A stretch of DNA of 64,000 bases from assembly GCF_000961885.1 (NCBI RefSeq), contig NZ_JZKH01000025.1, positions 1-64,000 of the forward strand. Direction: 5' to 3'. The notes under the pieces are model-generated. The model had not been told where the DNA came from. It saw only the letters and a program-made list of their open reading frames with translations, and ran no database searches. Shown in pieces: positions 15,937 through 25,323 of the stretch (position 1 is the first letter of the stretch; every line of letters begins with the position of its first letter). The position numbers and the translations under genes were made by a program. The stretch is from Streptomyces rubellomurinus (lineage in GTDB: Bacteria; Actinomycetota; Actinomycetes; Streptomycetales; Streptomycetaceae).

Positions 15937-18900
15937 CGCAGCGCACACCGACGACCTGGACGCCCACCGCGACCTCGTCGACCGGCTCTTCTGCAAGCCC
16001 AACGCCCCGTACGGCCCGTACGAGCGCGCGGGCGAACCGGAGGTGATCGTGCCCGGCCTGCTGTTCCGGGTCGAGCTGAACTACCCGGGGGACCTGGCCG
16101 GCCGGCTGGAGGCGTCCGTCTTCATCGGCATCCAGGGCTTCGCCGGCGAGCTGTGGGAGCACGAGGTGCGCGGCCTGCTGCGGCTCGACGCGCTGAGCCA
16201 CCCCGCGCTGCCGACCATCCGCAGCGGCGGCTTCGACGCGGCCAACGAGGTCGCCTTCGCGATCACCGAGAGCCAGGGCCAGGCCCTGAACGTCGACGCG
16301 ACGGTCCGCTGGGCGCAGTCCGCGCGGATCGAGGCCTTCGAGGCGTTCAGCGTGCTGCTGGACGCGCTGAACCACCTGCACGGCGCCCGGCTGATGCACC
16401 GCAACCTGACGCTCGGCGCGCTGCGCGCCGTCCAGCGGCACGGCGAGGACGCGGTGACCGTCCAGCTCTCCCGGTTCGAGCTGAGCACCCTGATCGGCAA
16501 CCTGGTGCGCCGCACGGCGCTGCAGAACTCCGCCCAGGTGGGGGAGTTGGTGCGCCGGCTCTACCTGGCCGCGCCGCAGGGCATGGACCAGGCCCGGCAC
16601 CTCGCCTACCTCGCTCCGGAGACCCTGGACTTCCTGCTGCACGAGCGGTCCGGCCGCCGCCGGGAGTGGGCGACCACCGACGTGTTCGGGCTCGGCGTGC
16701 TCGGCTTCGAGTGGTTCTGCGGGCCGATCCCCGAGCTGCTGCCGGAGGAGTTCGCGCGGGCCCAGGCGGCCGCGGGCCCGGCGCAGGCGATCGCGCTGGC
16801 CACGCTGCGCGCGCGGATGCGCGCCCACCTCACCGGCCGGGTGGACCTGCCCAAACCGCTGGTGTCGCTGCTGCGCGAGATGCTGGAGGAGGCCCCGGAG
16901 GAGCGGATCACCTCCTTCCAGGCGCTGCGCCGGCTGGAGCAGAACTGGGAGGGCATCCGCCGGCTCTGGGAGGACGCGGCCGACGAGGTGCCCCGGCTGG
17001 TCGCCTTCCTGCCGGACCAGTCGGTGGAGACGATCTTCGAGCTGCGCAAGTGGATCAGCCACAGCCCGGACACCCCGGCCGGCCGGGAGGCGCTGAGGAA
17101 CTTCTACGTCCGGGAGCTGCGCGGGGCCGAGCTGGTCTGGTCGCCGAACGGCGCGGTGGGCTTCGCCAACGACGAGCCGGAGAAGTTGCAGGAGGCCCGC
17201 TGGGTGCTGATCGGCGAGCAGGCGGTGTGGTTCTGCGCCTTCCTGTACGACCAGGACCTGCTCACCCGGCAGCGCGGCGAGCAGCACGAGGACACCCTGG
17301 TCATCAAGTACCTGAAGGACCGCAACCACGCGCAGGCGCTGGTCCGCGCCCAGCCGCGCCGCAAGGTCGGCCGGATCGAGGTGGTGCCGTTCTACCCCGG
17401 GCAGAGCCTGGCCAAGGTCCGTGCGGGGCGGCCGTCCTGGCGGCCGCTCACCGAGTCCGTGAAACGGGCCCGGGCCCGCAGCAGCGAGGAGCAGGAGTTC
17501 CTGCGCTCGCTGGACTTCCTGCTCGCCTACCAGCGCACCGCGCTGGACGCCCGCAAGTACCCGTTCATCCGCACCGACAAGGCCGAGGACCCGGGGCTGG
17601 CGGTGCTCACCTGGGACGAGCACCGGGACGCCGCGTGGCGCCACCGCTCCCAGCTGCTGACCGCGTTCAGCACCGACCCCAAGCGGCGCCCGCGGCTCAG
17701 CGACTTCGTCGAGAACCTGGACGTCGACTCCGATTTCATCACCCTGGACGTGGTGCCCGGCCACCAGCGCGGCCCGTACTTCGGCCACCGGGTGATCAAG
17801 GTCGACCTGGTGGAGCGGCGGGACCGCGACACCATCGTGGTGCGCCCGCACCGCAACCAGGACCGGGTGCCGAGCATCGGCTGGCTGCGGCCGTCCGACG
17901 ACGGCGGCTCCGAGCCGCAGATCGCCCGCCAGGCCAAGGCCCGGACGATGCTGGAGAACCAGGCGGCGCTGATCCGCAGCCTGCGCGCCCCGATCTCCTA
18001 CGACCTCGGCCGGGGCCGCTGGCGCTCCGCCCCCGACGCCCAGCTGGAGGGCGAGGCGCCCGACCGGATCAACGACATGCTGGCCCTGCAGCCCTTCTAC
18101 GCCCTGCAGGGCCCGCCGGGCACCGGCAAGTCCACCGTGGCCGCGCACGCCCTGCGCCGCTTCCTCCGGGAGGAGCCGGGCGCGCGGGTGCTGGTCAGCG
18201 CGCAGTCCAACTACGCGCTGGACAACCTGGCCGCCCGGCTGATCAAGGAGATGCCGGACGTCCTGATCCTGCGGGAGACCCCGGACGGGCAGGACGACGA
18301 GGAGCGGGTGAAGGACCACACCGTCCTCGCCCACACCCTCGGCAGGCTCACCGATCGCCTCGCGAAGACCATCGAGTCCCAGCTCACCTGGATGCTGCAC
18401 CCCGAGCGGCTGTCCCCCGAGGAGCGCCGCCGCTTCGAGGAACTGCCGCCCGGCGAGCGGCCGTTGCCCCTCAACGACCAGGACCGGCCGGTCGCCGATG
18501 CCTGGCTGCAGAGCGTCACCTCGAACCAGATCGAGCTGACCGACCGGATCAAGAACGGCGCCAGCATCGTCCTCGCCACCTGCTCCATCGCGGCGACCAT
18601 CACCGACACCGACCGCGACCCGGGCGACATGTTCGACTGGGTGATCGTCGAGGAGGCGGCCAAGGCCTGGCCGACCGAGCTGATCATCCCGCTCGTCCTC
18701 GGCACCCGCTGGACCCTGATCGGCGACCACCGCCAGCTCGGCGCCCACCGCGAGGAGGAGGTCCTGCAGTTCCTGCGCAGCCTGCGCGACCACCCCGACA
18801 AGGACATGCGCCTGCACTACGACGAGCGGGAGATGCGCGAGCGGGTGCTGCGGATGTTCGGCCACCTGTTCGTGGACCGGGAGGAGCCCGACACCGGCCC

Positions 18901-19606
18901 GGTCAGCTACCACGCCTCCCCGCTCGGCCAGTTGAACCTGCAGTTCCGGATGCACCCGGACATCGCCCAGCCGGTCGGCCGCGCCTTCTACCCGTACGTG
19001 CCGTTCCGCCCGGACGACGACGGCCTGCCGAAGAGCTTCCTCGGCACCTCCTCCCTCGCCGACCTCGACCACGGCGTGCAGCGGCCGGGCTTCCTGCGGG
19101 GCGCCGCCCTGGTGTGGCTGGACACCACCGGGCTGGAGGACTGCGCCGAGCACCCGTACTGGTACAACCAGGGCGAGGTCGAGGTGATCGACCGCCTGGT
19201 GGACCGGATGCGCCCGGCCCCGCTGGCGGTCGACCGGCCGGCGGAGGACGACGGCGGCCTGGTCGTCCTCACCCCCTACCGGGCGCAGAAGAACCTGCTG
19301 GAGAACAAGGGCCTGCTGCGCGGCCGGGTGCACACCGTGCACTCCTTCCAGGGCCGCGAGGCCGACCGGGTGATCGTCTCGCTGGTCCGCACCACCCGGT
19401 CCGGCAATACCGTCGCGGGCAACGTCGGGCACGTCGGCCGCAACGAGGTCGCCAACGTGCTGCTCTCGCGCGGCCGCCGGCTGCTCGTCCTGGTCGGCGG
19501 GTTCGCGCACTTCGCCGAACACGGCGGCACCTCCTGGGACATCATCACCAAGACGGTCCGGCGCTACGGTCGGATCGTCCCGGCCGAGCAGCTGACGGGC
19601 GAGTGA
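15917..19606 (+). CDS. Pseudokinase - superfamily 1 helicase (MkoA-like)
   Basis: 1229 residues. The N-terminal ~350 residues follow a Ser/Thr kinase fold: MHRNLTLGAL replaces the HRD catalytic loop (Asp to Asn163), YLAPET is the APE motif and TDVFGLGVLGFEW the F-helix; no Gly-rich loop Lys or DFG is evident, so it is probably a pseudokinase. The C-terminal half is a UPF1/Dna2-like SF1 helicase: GPPGTGKS (~732-740), VIVEEAAK (motif II, ~910), IGDHRQLGA (motif III), LQFRMHP (IV), VHSFQGREADRVIV (V, ~1140) and LLSRGRRLLVL (VI). Kinase-helicase next to a PLD gene is the architecture of type I Mokosh MkoA/MkoB. ATG at 15917 with AGGGAGG upstream, inside the end of the previous gene. Confidence 0.85.
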   Translation: MHAHPADAAHTDDLDAHRDLVDRLFCKPNAPYGPYERAGEPEVIVPGLLFRVELNYPGDLAGRLEASVFIGIQGFAGELWEHEVRGLLRLDALSHPALPTIRSGGFDAANEVAFAITESQGQALNVDATVRWAQSARIEAFEAFSVLLDALNHLHGARLMHRNLTLGALRAVQRHGEDAVTVQLSRFELSTLIGNLVRRTALQNSAQVGELVRRLYLAAPQGMDQARHLAYLAPETLDFLLHERSGRRREWATTDVFGLGVLGFEWFCGPIPELLPEEFARAQAAAGPAQAIALATLRARMRAHLTGRVDLPKPLVSLLREMLEEAPEERITSFQALRRLEQNWEGIRRLWEDAADEVPRLVAFLPDQSVETIFELRKWISHSPDTPAGREALRNFYVRELRGAELVWSPNGAVGFANDEPEKLQEARWVLIGEQAVWFCAFLYDQDLLTRQRGEQHEDTLVIKYLKDRNHAQALVRAQPRRKVGRIEVVPFYPGQSLAKVRAGRPSWRPLTESVKRARARSSEEQEFLRSLDFLLAYQRTALDARKYPFIRTDKAEDPGLAVLTWDEHRDAAWRHRSQLLTAFSTDPKRRPRLSDFVENLDVDSDFITLDVVPGHQRGPYFGHRVIKVDLVERRDRDTIVVRPHRNQDRVPSIGWLRPSDDGGSEPQIARQAKARTMLENQAALIRSLRAPISYDLGRGRWRSAPDAQLEGEAPDRINDMLALQPFYALQGPPGTGKSTVAAHALRRFLREEPGARVLVSAQSNYALDNLAARLIKEMPDVLILRETPDGQDDEERVKDHTVLAHTLGRLTDRLAKTIESQLTWMLHPERLSPEERRRFEELPPGERPLPLNDQDRPVADAWLQSVTSNQIELTDRIKNGASIVLATCSIAATITDTDRDPGDMFDWVIVEEAAKAWPTELIIPLVLGTRWTLIGDHRQLGAHREEEVLQFLRSLRDHPDKDMRLHYDEREMRERVLRMFGHLFVDREEPDTGPVSYHASPLGQLNLQFRMHPDIAQPVGRAFYPYVPFRPDDDGLPKSFLGTSSLADLDHGVQRPGFLRGAALVWLDTTGLEDCAEHPYWYNQGEVEVIDRLVDRMRPAPLAVDRPAEDDGGLVVLTPYRAQKNLLENKGLLRGRVHTVHSFQGREADRVIVSLVRTTRSGNTVAGNVGHVGRNEVANVLLSRGRRLLVLVGGFAHFAEHGGTSWDIITKTVRRYGRIVPAEQLTGE

Positions 19607-19625
19607 ACGGAAACCTGGTGCAGCG

Positions 19626-22600
19626 ATGAACGGAACCGCCCAACTCGCCGTCCCCTGCCGCCTGGTGGCGCTCAAGGTGCTGCTCGGCCCGGAGAGCGGC
19701 CTGACCACCCTGGAGGACCTGGTCGCCCGCGCCATCGCCGCCGGGCGCACCACCGTCGAGTCCCAGGTCGACCTGTTCCGGCTGCCCGAGCGGATCATCG
19801 TCGACGTGGTGCACAGCCTCTGGAGCAAGGGCCACATCCTGGTCCGCTTCGACAGCGGCGACCTCGAACTCGCGGACGGCGCCCGCGACATGCTCACCGA
19901 GGGCGGACTGCGCGACGCCGCCACCGTCCAGGAGACCCGGCGCTTCCTGTTCGAGCCGGTCACCGGCCAGCTGTTCCCCGAGTGGCGCGGCAAGCGCTTC
20001 GCCCCCGAGGGCAGCCTCGAACTTCCCGCGCACCAGGGCGTCACCGAGGCCGACCTGTCGGCCGGCGACCTGCTGGAGGCCGTCCAGGCGGCGATCCGCC
20101 ACGACCGCCGCCGCCGGGGCTTTCGCCAGAACGTGCTCGACGTCGGCTTCGGCAGCCCGGTGCTGCGCCCGCCGGAGGAGCTGCGCTGGTTGTCCGTCCG
20201 GCTCGCGGTGCGCGTCGACACCGCCCGCGACGTGCTGTCCGTCACGCTCATCGACGACGAGCACATGTGGGGCATGCGCGCCCGCCAGCGGATGGCCGAG
20301 CACCTGGCCGGCCTCGCCGAGGAGCAGCCCGACCACGAGTTCGTCCGCAAGCTCAACGGCCGGGCCGACCGCGGCCTCGTCCCGGCCGAGACCCTGGACC
20401 GGCTGCTCGACCAGCTCCTCGCCCAGATCGCCACCCTGCCCGGCAAGCGGGTCGACCAGATCGACGAGGCCCAGCAGCGGCTGGAGCGGCTGGCCGCCGG
20501 AGTCGAGGAGCGGATCGTCGACGCCGACCGGGGCCGGGCGGGCGTCGTCCTGGTCGAGCGCGCCGCCGGCTACCTGTGGGCGGTGGAGGAGCTGATCCGC
20601 TCCGCCACCACCCAACTCGTCGTCTCCAGCCCGCTGATCCGCTACAGCACCCTCAACGCCCTGCTGCCCGCGCTCACCGACCGGCTCGCCAAGGGCGTCG
20701 GCCTGGTGCTGCTCTGGGGCCGCAGCGCCGCCGACACCCTGCCCACCCCGGTGCGCACCGCCCTCAACGAGCTCAAGGCCCGCTACCCCACCCAGGTGCT
20801 GTTCGAGGACCGCAGCGCGCAGACCGACGCCTGCCTGGTCGTCCAGGACGCCACCCGGGCGCTGTTCGGCTCGCAGAGCCCGCTGCACGCCGACCTCGCC
20901 AACGACCAGGGCGAGATCGGCGTGCTGGTCGAGCCCGCCGCGGACGGCCCCGCCGCCCCGCGCTGCGTGGCCGACGCCCTGCTGTGGGCCCGCAAGGCCT
21001 ACCCCTTCGCGGCGGACGGCGCCCGCATCCAGCTCCAGCCGGACGGCGCCGAGGACGGCGCCGGCGCCCGACGCCGCGCCCGCGGCGCGAACGCGCCCGA
21101 GCCCTGGCCCACCCCCGACAAGAGCCTCGCCGACGAGGCGGCCGTGCGGCTGTGGGCGGAGAGCTGGGCCGAGTACCACACCGCGGTGCTCGACTCGCTG
21201 GCCCGCTCCACCGGCGGCACGCCCTCCGTCGAACTGGTCCGCGACAGCGCGCACCGCGACCTGATCTCCTCCGCGCTCACCACCCGCAGCCGGCGGCTGG
21301 CCGTCACCGACGACCGGATCGACCCGCGGGTGGCCAACGACCTGATGGCGCGGCGGGTGCGCGACGTCGCCGCGGGCGGCGCGAGCGTCCACCTCGTCCA
21401 CCCGCAGACCCACGTCTCCGGCAAGATCGGCAAGGCCTTCGCCGAACTGCTCACCGCGCAGGAGGCCGGCATCCACGTCCAGCGCCGCCGGGCCGGCGTG
21501 CGCGCCGTGCTCAGCGACGACAGCGTGCTGCTCGGCAGCTTCTCCCCGCTCAGCGAGGGGCCCCGGGGCAACGCCGCCGGGCGGGTCGGGCAGGTCGGCA
21601 TCCACGTGCGCGGCGTCGACTTCGCCGACGCCTTCGCGGCCGCCCTCGGCATCCCGCCCGGCCCCGGGCGCCCCGGCGTGCCGACGCCCCGCCCGGGCGC
21701 CCCCGCCGCCCCGGGCCGGTCCCGGGCCGCGCGCAGCGTCGCCCTGCCGCTGCTGGAACAGGCCCGCCGGGCGGCCGGCCGGGACGGCTTCGCCAGCGTG
21801 ATCGGCGAGCGGATCGGGGAGCTCGACGACCCGTGGGCCGTCCTCGACCGCTGGGAGAACGCGCGCGTCCCGGCCGCGGAGCTGCGCCGGGGCGTGGCCG
21901 TCGTGCTCGGCCGCGACGACGACGGCGCGATCGACGACGGAGCCGGAACCGGAACCGGAGCCGGACCCGGCGTCGAGCCCGCACCAGAGCCCGCACCCGA
22001 GGCCGAGGACGGTGCCGAGGACGGCGCCGAGCCCGTCGTCCCGCCCCGGGAGCGCTGGACCGTCTGGCTGGTCGCCGACGCCTGGCGCCGGCGCGCCTTC
22101 GTCGAGGCCGCGGTCGTCGGCCGGCTGCTCACCGACCCGGCCGCCGCGGCCGCCTGCGCCGCCGCCACCGGGCTCGAAGTCGGCCCGTTGAAGGACCTGT
22201 TGGTCGACTCCGCGCTGATCCTCGCCGAGGGCGGGTCCCCGGCCCGCGCGGTCGGGGCCGTCGCCGGCATGGCCGAGACCCTGCTCTGGGGCGGCCCCGA
22301 GGGCAGCGAGGTGATCGGCATGCTCGCGGGCGCCCTGCCCGACCGGTGGCGCCGCCTCGGCGCCCTCGCCGCCGAGCGCGAACCCGGCCGCCCGCTGCCG
22401 ATGAAGGCCTTCACCGCCGCCATGGCGCATGCCGCCGACCGGGCCGCCGCCGAGACCGCCTGGGCCGACCTCGCCGGACAGATCGACCACATCGAACGGC
22501 TGCGCGGCCGCTTCGACTTCGACGCCGGGCAGGCCATGCACGACGGCCTGTTCGGGCCGCGCGGCCTGCTCGTCGACATCCGCGCCGCCGCCCGGGACGG

Positions 22601-22961
22601 GCAGCTGCGCCCCTCGCTGGAGCCGGCCCTGCCCCGCAACGTCCGCCGGCACCTGGACGAGCTGGTCGCGGCCGCGGGCAAGGCCCCGATCGCCTGGCGC
22701 AGCCAGCTCACCTTCCAGCGGCGGATCGAGTCGATCGTCCGCACCGCCCGGGAGCTCGCCGCCACCGAGGCCGAGTCCGAGGTCTCGCTCACCGCGCCCC
22801 AGGAACTCCAGTACTGCCGCCGGCTCGGCGCCGAACTGGCCACCTCCTGGGACGAGTTGTTCAGCGAGGCCGGCGGCGTCACCGAGCCCTACGGCCTGCC
22901 GATGATCGCCTTCCTGGAACGGCTGCGGCCGCTCTTCGACTGGTCACGGGAGCAGTGGTGA
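19626..22961 (+). CDS. Winged-helix, double PLD-like protein with degenerate HKD motifs (MkoB-like)
   Basis: 1111 residues. The N-terminus (~1-100) resembles a winged helix. Two PLD-like folds follow: one opens at VVSSPLIRY (~332) with its HKD position reading DACLVVQD-x6-GSQS (~401-418); the second opens at RRLAVTDD (~555) with RAGVRAVLSDDSVLLGS (~621-638). Spacing and the GS motifs are kept but the catalytic His and Lys are absent in both, so nuclease or lipase activity is doubtful. A Gly/Glu/Pro linker (~768-803) joins a helical C-terminal domain (~810-1111). It starts 19 nt after the helicase stop and ends overlapping the GHKL gene (GTGA). Pairing with the helicase points to a MkoB-like partner. 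Confidence 0.75.
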   Translation: MNGTAQLAVPCRLVALKVLLGPESGLTTLEDLVARAIAAGRTTVESQVDLFRLPERIIVDVVHSLWSKGHILVRFDSGDLELADGARDMLTEGGLRDAATVQETRRFLFEPVTGQLFPEWRGKRFAPEGSLELPAHQGVTEADLSAGDLLEAVQAAIRHDRRRRGFRQNVLDVGFGSPVLRPPEELRWLSVRLAVRVDTARDVLSVTLIDDEHMWGMRARQRMAEHLAGLAEEQPDHEFVRKLNGRADRGLVPAETLDRLLDQLLAQIATLPGKRVDQIDEAQQRLERLAAGVEERIVDADRGRAGVVLVERAAGYLWAVEELIRSATTQLVVSSPLIRYSTLNALLPALTDRLAKGVGLVLLWGRSAADTLPTPVRTALNELKARYPTQVLFEDRSAQTDACLVVQDATRALFGSQSPLHADLANDQGEIGVLVEPAADGPAAPRCVADALLWARKAYPFAADGARIQLQPDGAEDGAGARRRARGANAPEPWPTPDKSLADEAAVRLWAESWAEYHTAVLDSLARSTGGTPSVELVRDSAHRDLISSALTTRSRRLAVTDDRIDPRVANDLMARRVRDVAAGGASVHLVHPQTHVSGKIGKAFAELLTAQEAGIHVQRRRAGVRAVLSDDSVLLGSFSPLSEGPRGNAAGRVGQVGIHVRGVDFADAFAAALGIPPGPGRPGVPTPRPGAPAAPGRSRAARSVALPLLEQARRAAGRDGFASVIGERIGELDDPWAVLDRWENARVPAAELRRGVAVVLGRDDDGAIDDGAGTGTGAGPGVEPAPEPAPEAEDGAEDGAEPVVPPRERWTVWLVADAWRRRAFVEAAVVGRLLTDPAAAAACAAATGLEVGPLKDLLVDSALILAEGGSPARAVGAVAGMAETLLWGGPEGSEVIGMLAGALPDRWRRLGALAAEREPGRPLPMKAFTAAMAHAADRAAAETAWADLAGQIDHIERLRGRFDFDAGQAMHDGLFGPRGLLVDIRAAARDGQLRPSLEPALPRNVRRHLDELVAAAGKAPIAWRSQLTFQRRIESIVRTARELAATEAESEVSLTAPQELQYCRRLGAELATSWDELFSEAGGVTEPYGLPMIAFLERLRPLFDWSREQW

Positions 22962-25306
22962 TCGAATCGCTCGACCCGCACCTGGGTGAACTCCTGCGGC
23001 GCTGGCCGGGCCGCTTCTGCCACCGGGCGCTGCTCGTCGCCCTGCACGCGCCCGACCCGGCCGGGCCGCAGCTGCTCGCCCGGGCCCTGGTCGACGGCAT
23101 CGCGGCCGAGGAGGACGAGCACCAGGTGTACGAGAACCTGCTCGCCGAGGGGCACTTCGCCCTCGCCGAGACCGTGCTCACCGACTGCGCCGCCCTGGAC
23201 CGCGCCCGGCTGGACGACCTGAGCCGCCGCCTGGAGACCGTCCGGCTGCGCCGCCACGCCCAACTCCTGGCCCGGCTGGAGGAGTCCGCCCGGCGCGCCG
23301 ACCTCGCCGGGATCGAGGCCCCGGCCGCCGACCGGGACGAACTCGCCGCCCGCTGCCGGGAGTCCTGGCCCGAGGCGGCCGCCGCGCTCACGGCGCTGGA
23401 GGACGAGCTGGCCGCGGGCGTCGCGGCCGGCCGGGCCGCGCTCACCGCCCGGCTGGCGGCGCTGCCCGACGCCGAGGAGGACTGGGCCGACGCCTGCCGC
23501 CGGCTGATCGAGGCCGGCCGGCTCCGGGCGGCGCGGAGCCTGCTGGAGCGCTCCGACGACGGGCGCGGCGGCCCGGCCACCGCGCCGCCGCTGCCCGAGT
23601 GGTGCTGGAAGGACGAACCGGCGGAGCTCCTGCGCTGGCACCTCGACCCGGCGACCCGCCGGGCGCCGTCCTTCGCCGGCTGGGCGGTCCGCCAGGGCTC
23701 GGCCGAGCACCGGCTGCTGGACGCCTACCAGTCGCTGCAACTGGCCGGCGGCGCCCAGCCGGCCGTCGACTTCGCCGCCGCGCTGGACGAGTTCCTGGGG
23801 GCGTCCCCGGGCGAGGGGCCGCGCCCGCACACCGCTCATCCGGTCGAGGGCGGCCACCTCACCCGGCTGTTCGGCGTCTTCGCGGACGAGGACCTCGCCG
23901 CGTTCCGCCCGGCCGGGGACGTGGACCTGTTCGTCGCCGACCCCGGCACCCGGGCCGTCCCCGCCCTGCCCGGCCTCGCCCCCTTCCTCGCGGTCGGCTG
24001 GGGCCTCGACGGCCGCGGCTACGCCGGGCGCTCCCCGGCGGCCGTCCTCGACCTGCGCTCGCTGCTGCGGCTGGTCGCCGTGCGGCGGCGCCGGGCGGTC
24101 GGGCTGTTGCGGGTGGCCGGCCCGCAGTGGCCGCTGGCCGCGTTCACCGGCGGCCGGGTGTTCGCCGAGCCGAAGTCGTCCTGGCGCACGCTCTCCTGGA
24201 TCGTCGACCTCAGCGGCCTCGGTGACCTCGGCACCGCCGCCTCGCTCGCCTTCGAGACCGGGCTGCACCCCGACCTGATCCGGCTCTTCCTCGACCACCT
24301 GCTGCGCTCGCCCCGCCGGCTGCCCGCCGACGCTGGCGCGCTGCCGCGCTGGACGGACGACGCGCAGCTCACCGCCGCCCTGCGCACCGCCGTCCTCGCC
24401 CCGGTCCGGGGCAACCCGGCCGCCGAGGCCGCGTTCTGGGCGGCGCTGTCGCTGCGCACCGGCGACGCGCCGGTCAGCGTCAACGAGATGATGCGGGAGA
24501 TCGCCCTGGTCTCCGGGCGGGTCGATCCGGTGCGGGAGGCCGACCTGTGGGCCGGCGCCGCCCGGCTGGCGGCCCTGCCGGTCGTGCGGGAGGTCACCCC
24601 GGCCGGTGTGCTGCTCGACGACAACGGCGTCCTGATCGGGCTCGCCGCCGACGCCGGGAAGCACCTCGCCGAGGCCCTGGAACGCCTCGCCGTCGAGTCC
24701 CCCGGCCAGGACCGCCCGGCGCTCGACGCGTGGGCGCTGCACCGGCACCTGCTCACCCCCGGCCTGGCCGCCTACCGCGCCGACCCCGGCCCCGAGCGCG
24801 CCCGCGCCCTCGCCGAGGAGACCGGCGCGCTGCCGCTCGACGGCCTGCCGCTCGGCGGCGAGGCCGACCTGCTCGGCGTGCTCGGCCGGATGCGCCCGGC
24901 CTTCGAAACCGCCCACCCCGGCGTCGAGTTGACCCTCGCCGTGCCCGCCGGGACGGTCGCCGCCGTGCACGCCGACGTGCTCCGGGTGCTGCTGTACGAA
25001 CTGCTCGGCAACGCCGCCGAGGCCCTGGGTGCCAGCGGCGGCTCGGTCAGCCTGCGGGCCGAGTCGGCCCAGGGGGACGTCACCGTCGAGGTGCAGGACA
25101 GCGGCCCCGGCATCGCCGACACCGCCGGCGGCCACCGGATCTTCCGCCGCGGCTTCTCCACCCGCGGCCCCGGCCGCGGCGACGGCCTGCACCGTGCCCG
25201 CACCCTGGCCCAGCGGGCGGACGGCGACCTGCTGCTCGCGGCCCGCCAGGGCCTTCACCCGGTGCTGCGGGGCGCGCACTTCACGCTGGTGCTGCCGATG
25301 GTCTGA
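22958..25306 (+). CDS. GHKL ATPase-domain protein, last gene of the operon
   Basis: 782 residues, cytosolic. Residues ~1-640 are mostly helical with no family I recognise. The C-terminal ~110 residues are a Bergerat-fold ATP-binding domain: LLYELLGNAAEALG (N box, ~676-689), VQDSGPGIAD (G1, ~709-718) and FSTRGPGRGDGLHRA (F/G2 boxes). There is no dimerisation His box, receiver or membrane segment, so it is not an ordinary sensor kinase; a MORC/Hsp90-like or switch ATPase is more likely. GTG at 22958 overlaps the PLD-like stop by 4 nt, with GGGAG 5 nt upstream. It completes the coupled operon. Confidence 0.82.
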   Translation: MIESLDPHLGELLRRWPGRFCHRALLVALHAPDPAGPQLLARALVDGIAAEEDEHQVYENLLAEGHFALAETVLTDCAALDRARLDDLSRRLETVRLRRHAQLLARLEESARRADLAGIEAPAADRDELAARCRESWPEAAAALTALEDELAAGVAAGRAALTARLAALPDAEEDWADACRRLIEAGRLRAARSLLERSDDGRGGPATAPPLPEWCWKDEPAELLRWHLDPATRRAPSFAGWAVRQGSAEHRLLDAYQSLQLAGGAQPAVDFAAALDEFLGASPGEGPRPHTAHPVEGGHLTRLFGVFADEDLAAFRPAGDVDLFVADPGTRAVPALPGLAPFLAVGWGLDGRGYAGRSPAAVLDLRSLLRLVAVRRRRAVGLLRVAGPQWPLAAFTGGRVFAEPKSSWRTLSWIVDLSGLGDLGTAASLAFETGLHPDLIRLFLDHLLRSPRRLPADAGALPRWTDDAQLTAALRTAVLAPVRGNPAAEAAFWAALSLRTGDAPVSVNEMMREIALVSGRVDPVREADLWAGAARLAALPVVREVTPAGVLLDDNGVLIGLAADAGKHLAEALERLAVESPGQDRPALDAWALHRHLLTPGLAAYRADPGPERARALAEETGALPLDGLPLGGEADLLGVLGRMRPAFETAHPGVELTLAVPAGTVAAVHADVLRVLLYELLGNAAEALGASGGSVSLRAESAQGDVTVEVQDSGPGIADTAGGHRIFRRGFSTRGPGRGDGLHRARTLAQRADGDLLLAARQGLHPVLRGAHFTLVLPMV

Positions 25307-25323
25307 GGCGGACGGCCCCGAGG

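Noticed and set aside
15761..20446. A 1561-codon open frame on the minus strand opposite the helicase gene
   Set aside because: It is the mirror of the high-GC third positions of the helicase and PLD genes; its translation is repetitive Arg/Val/Gly/Ala-rich sequence with no domain motifs.
19545..22652. A 1035-codon minus-strand frame opposite the PLD-like gene
   Set aside because: Same reason: Gly/Val/Gln-rich translation without motifs and no ribosome binding site, while the plus strand has a coupled operon gene.
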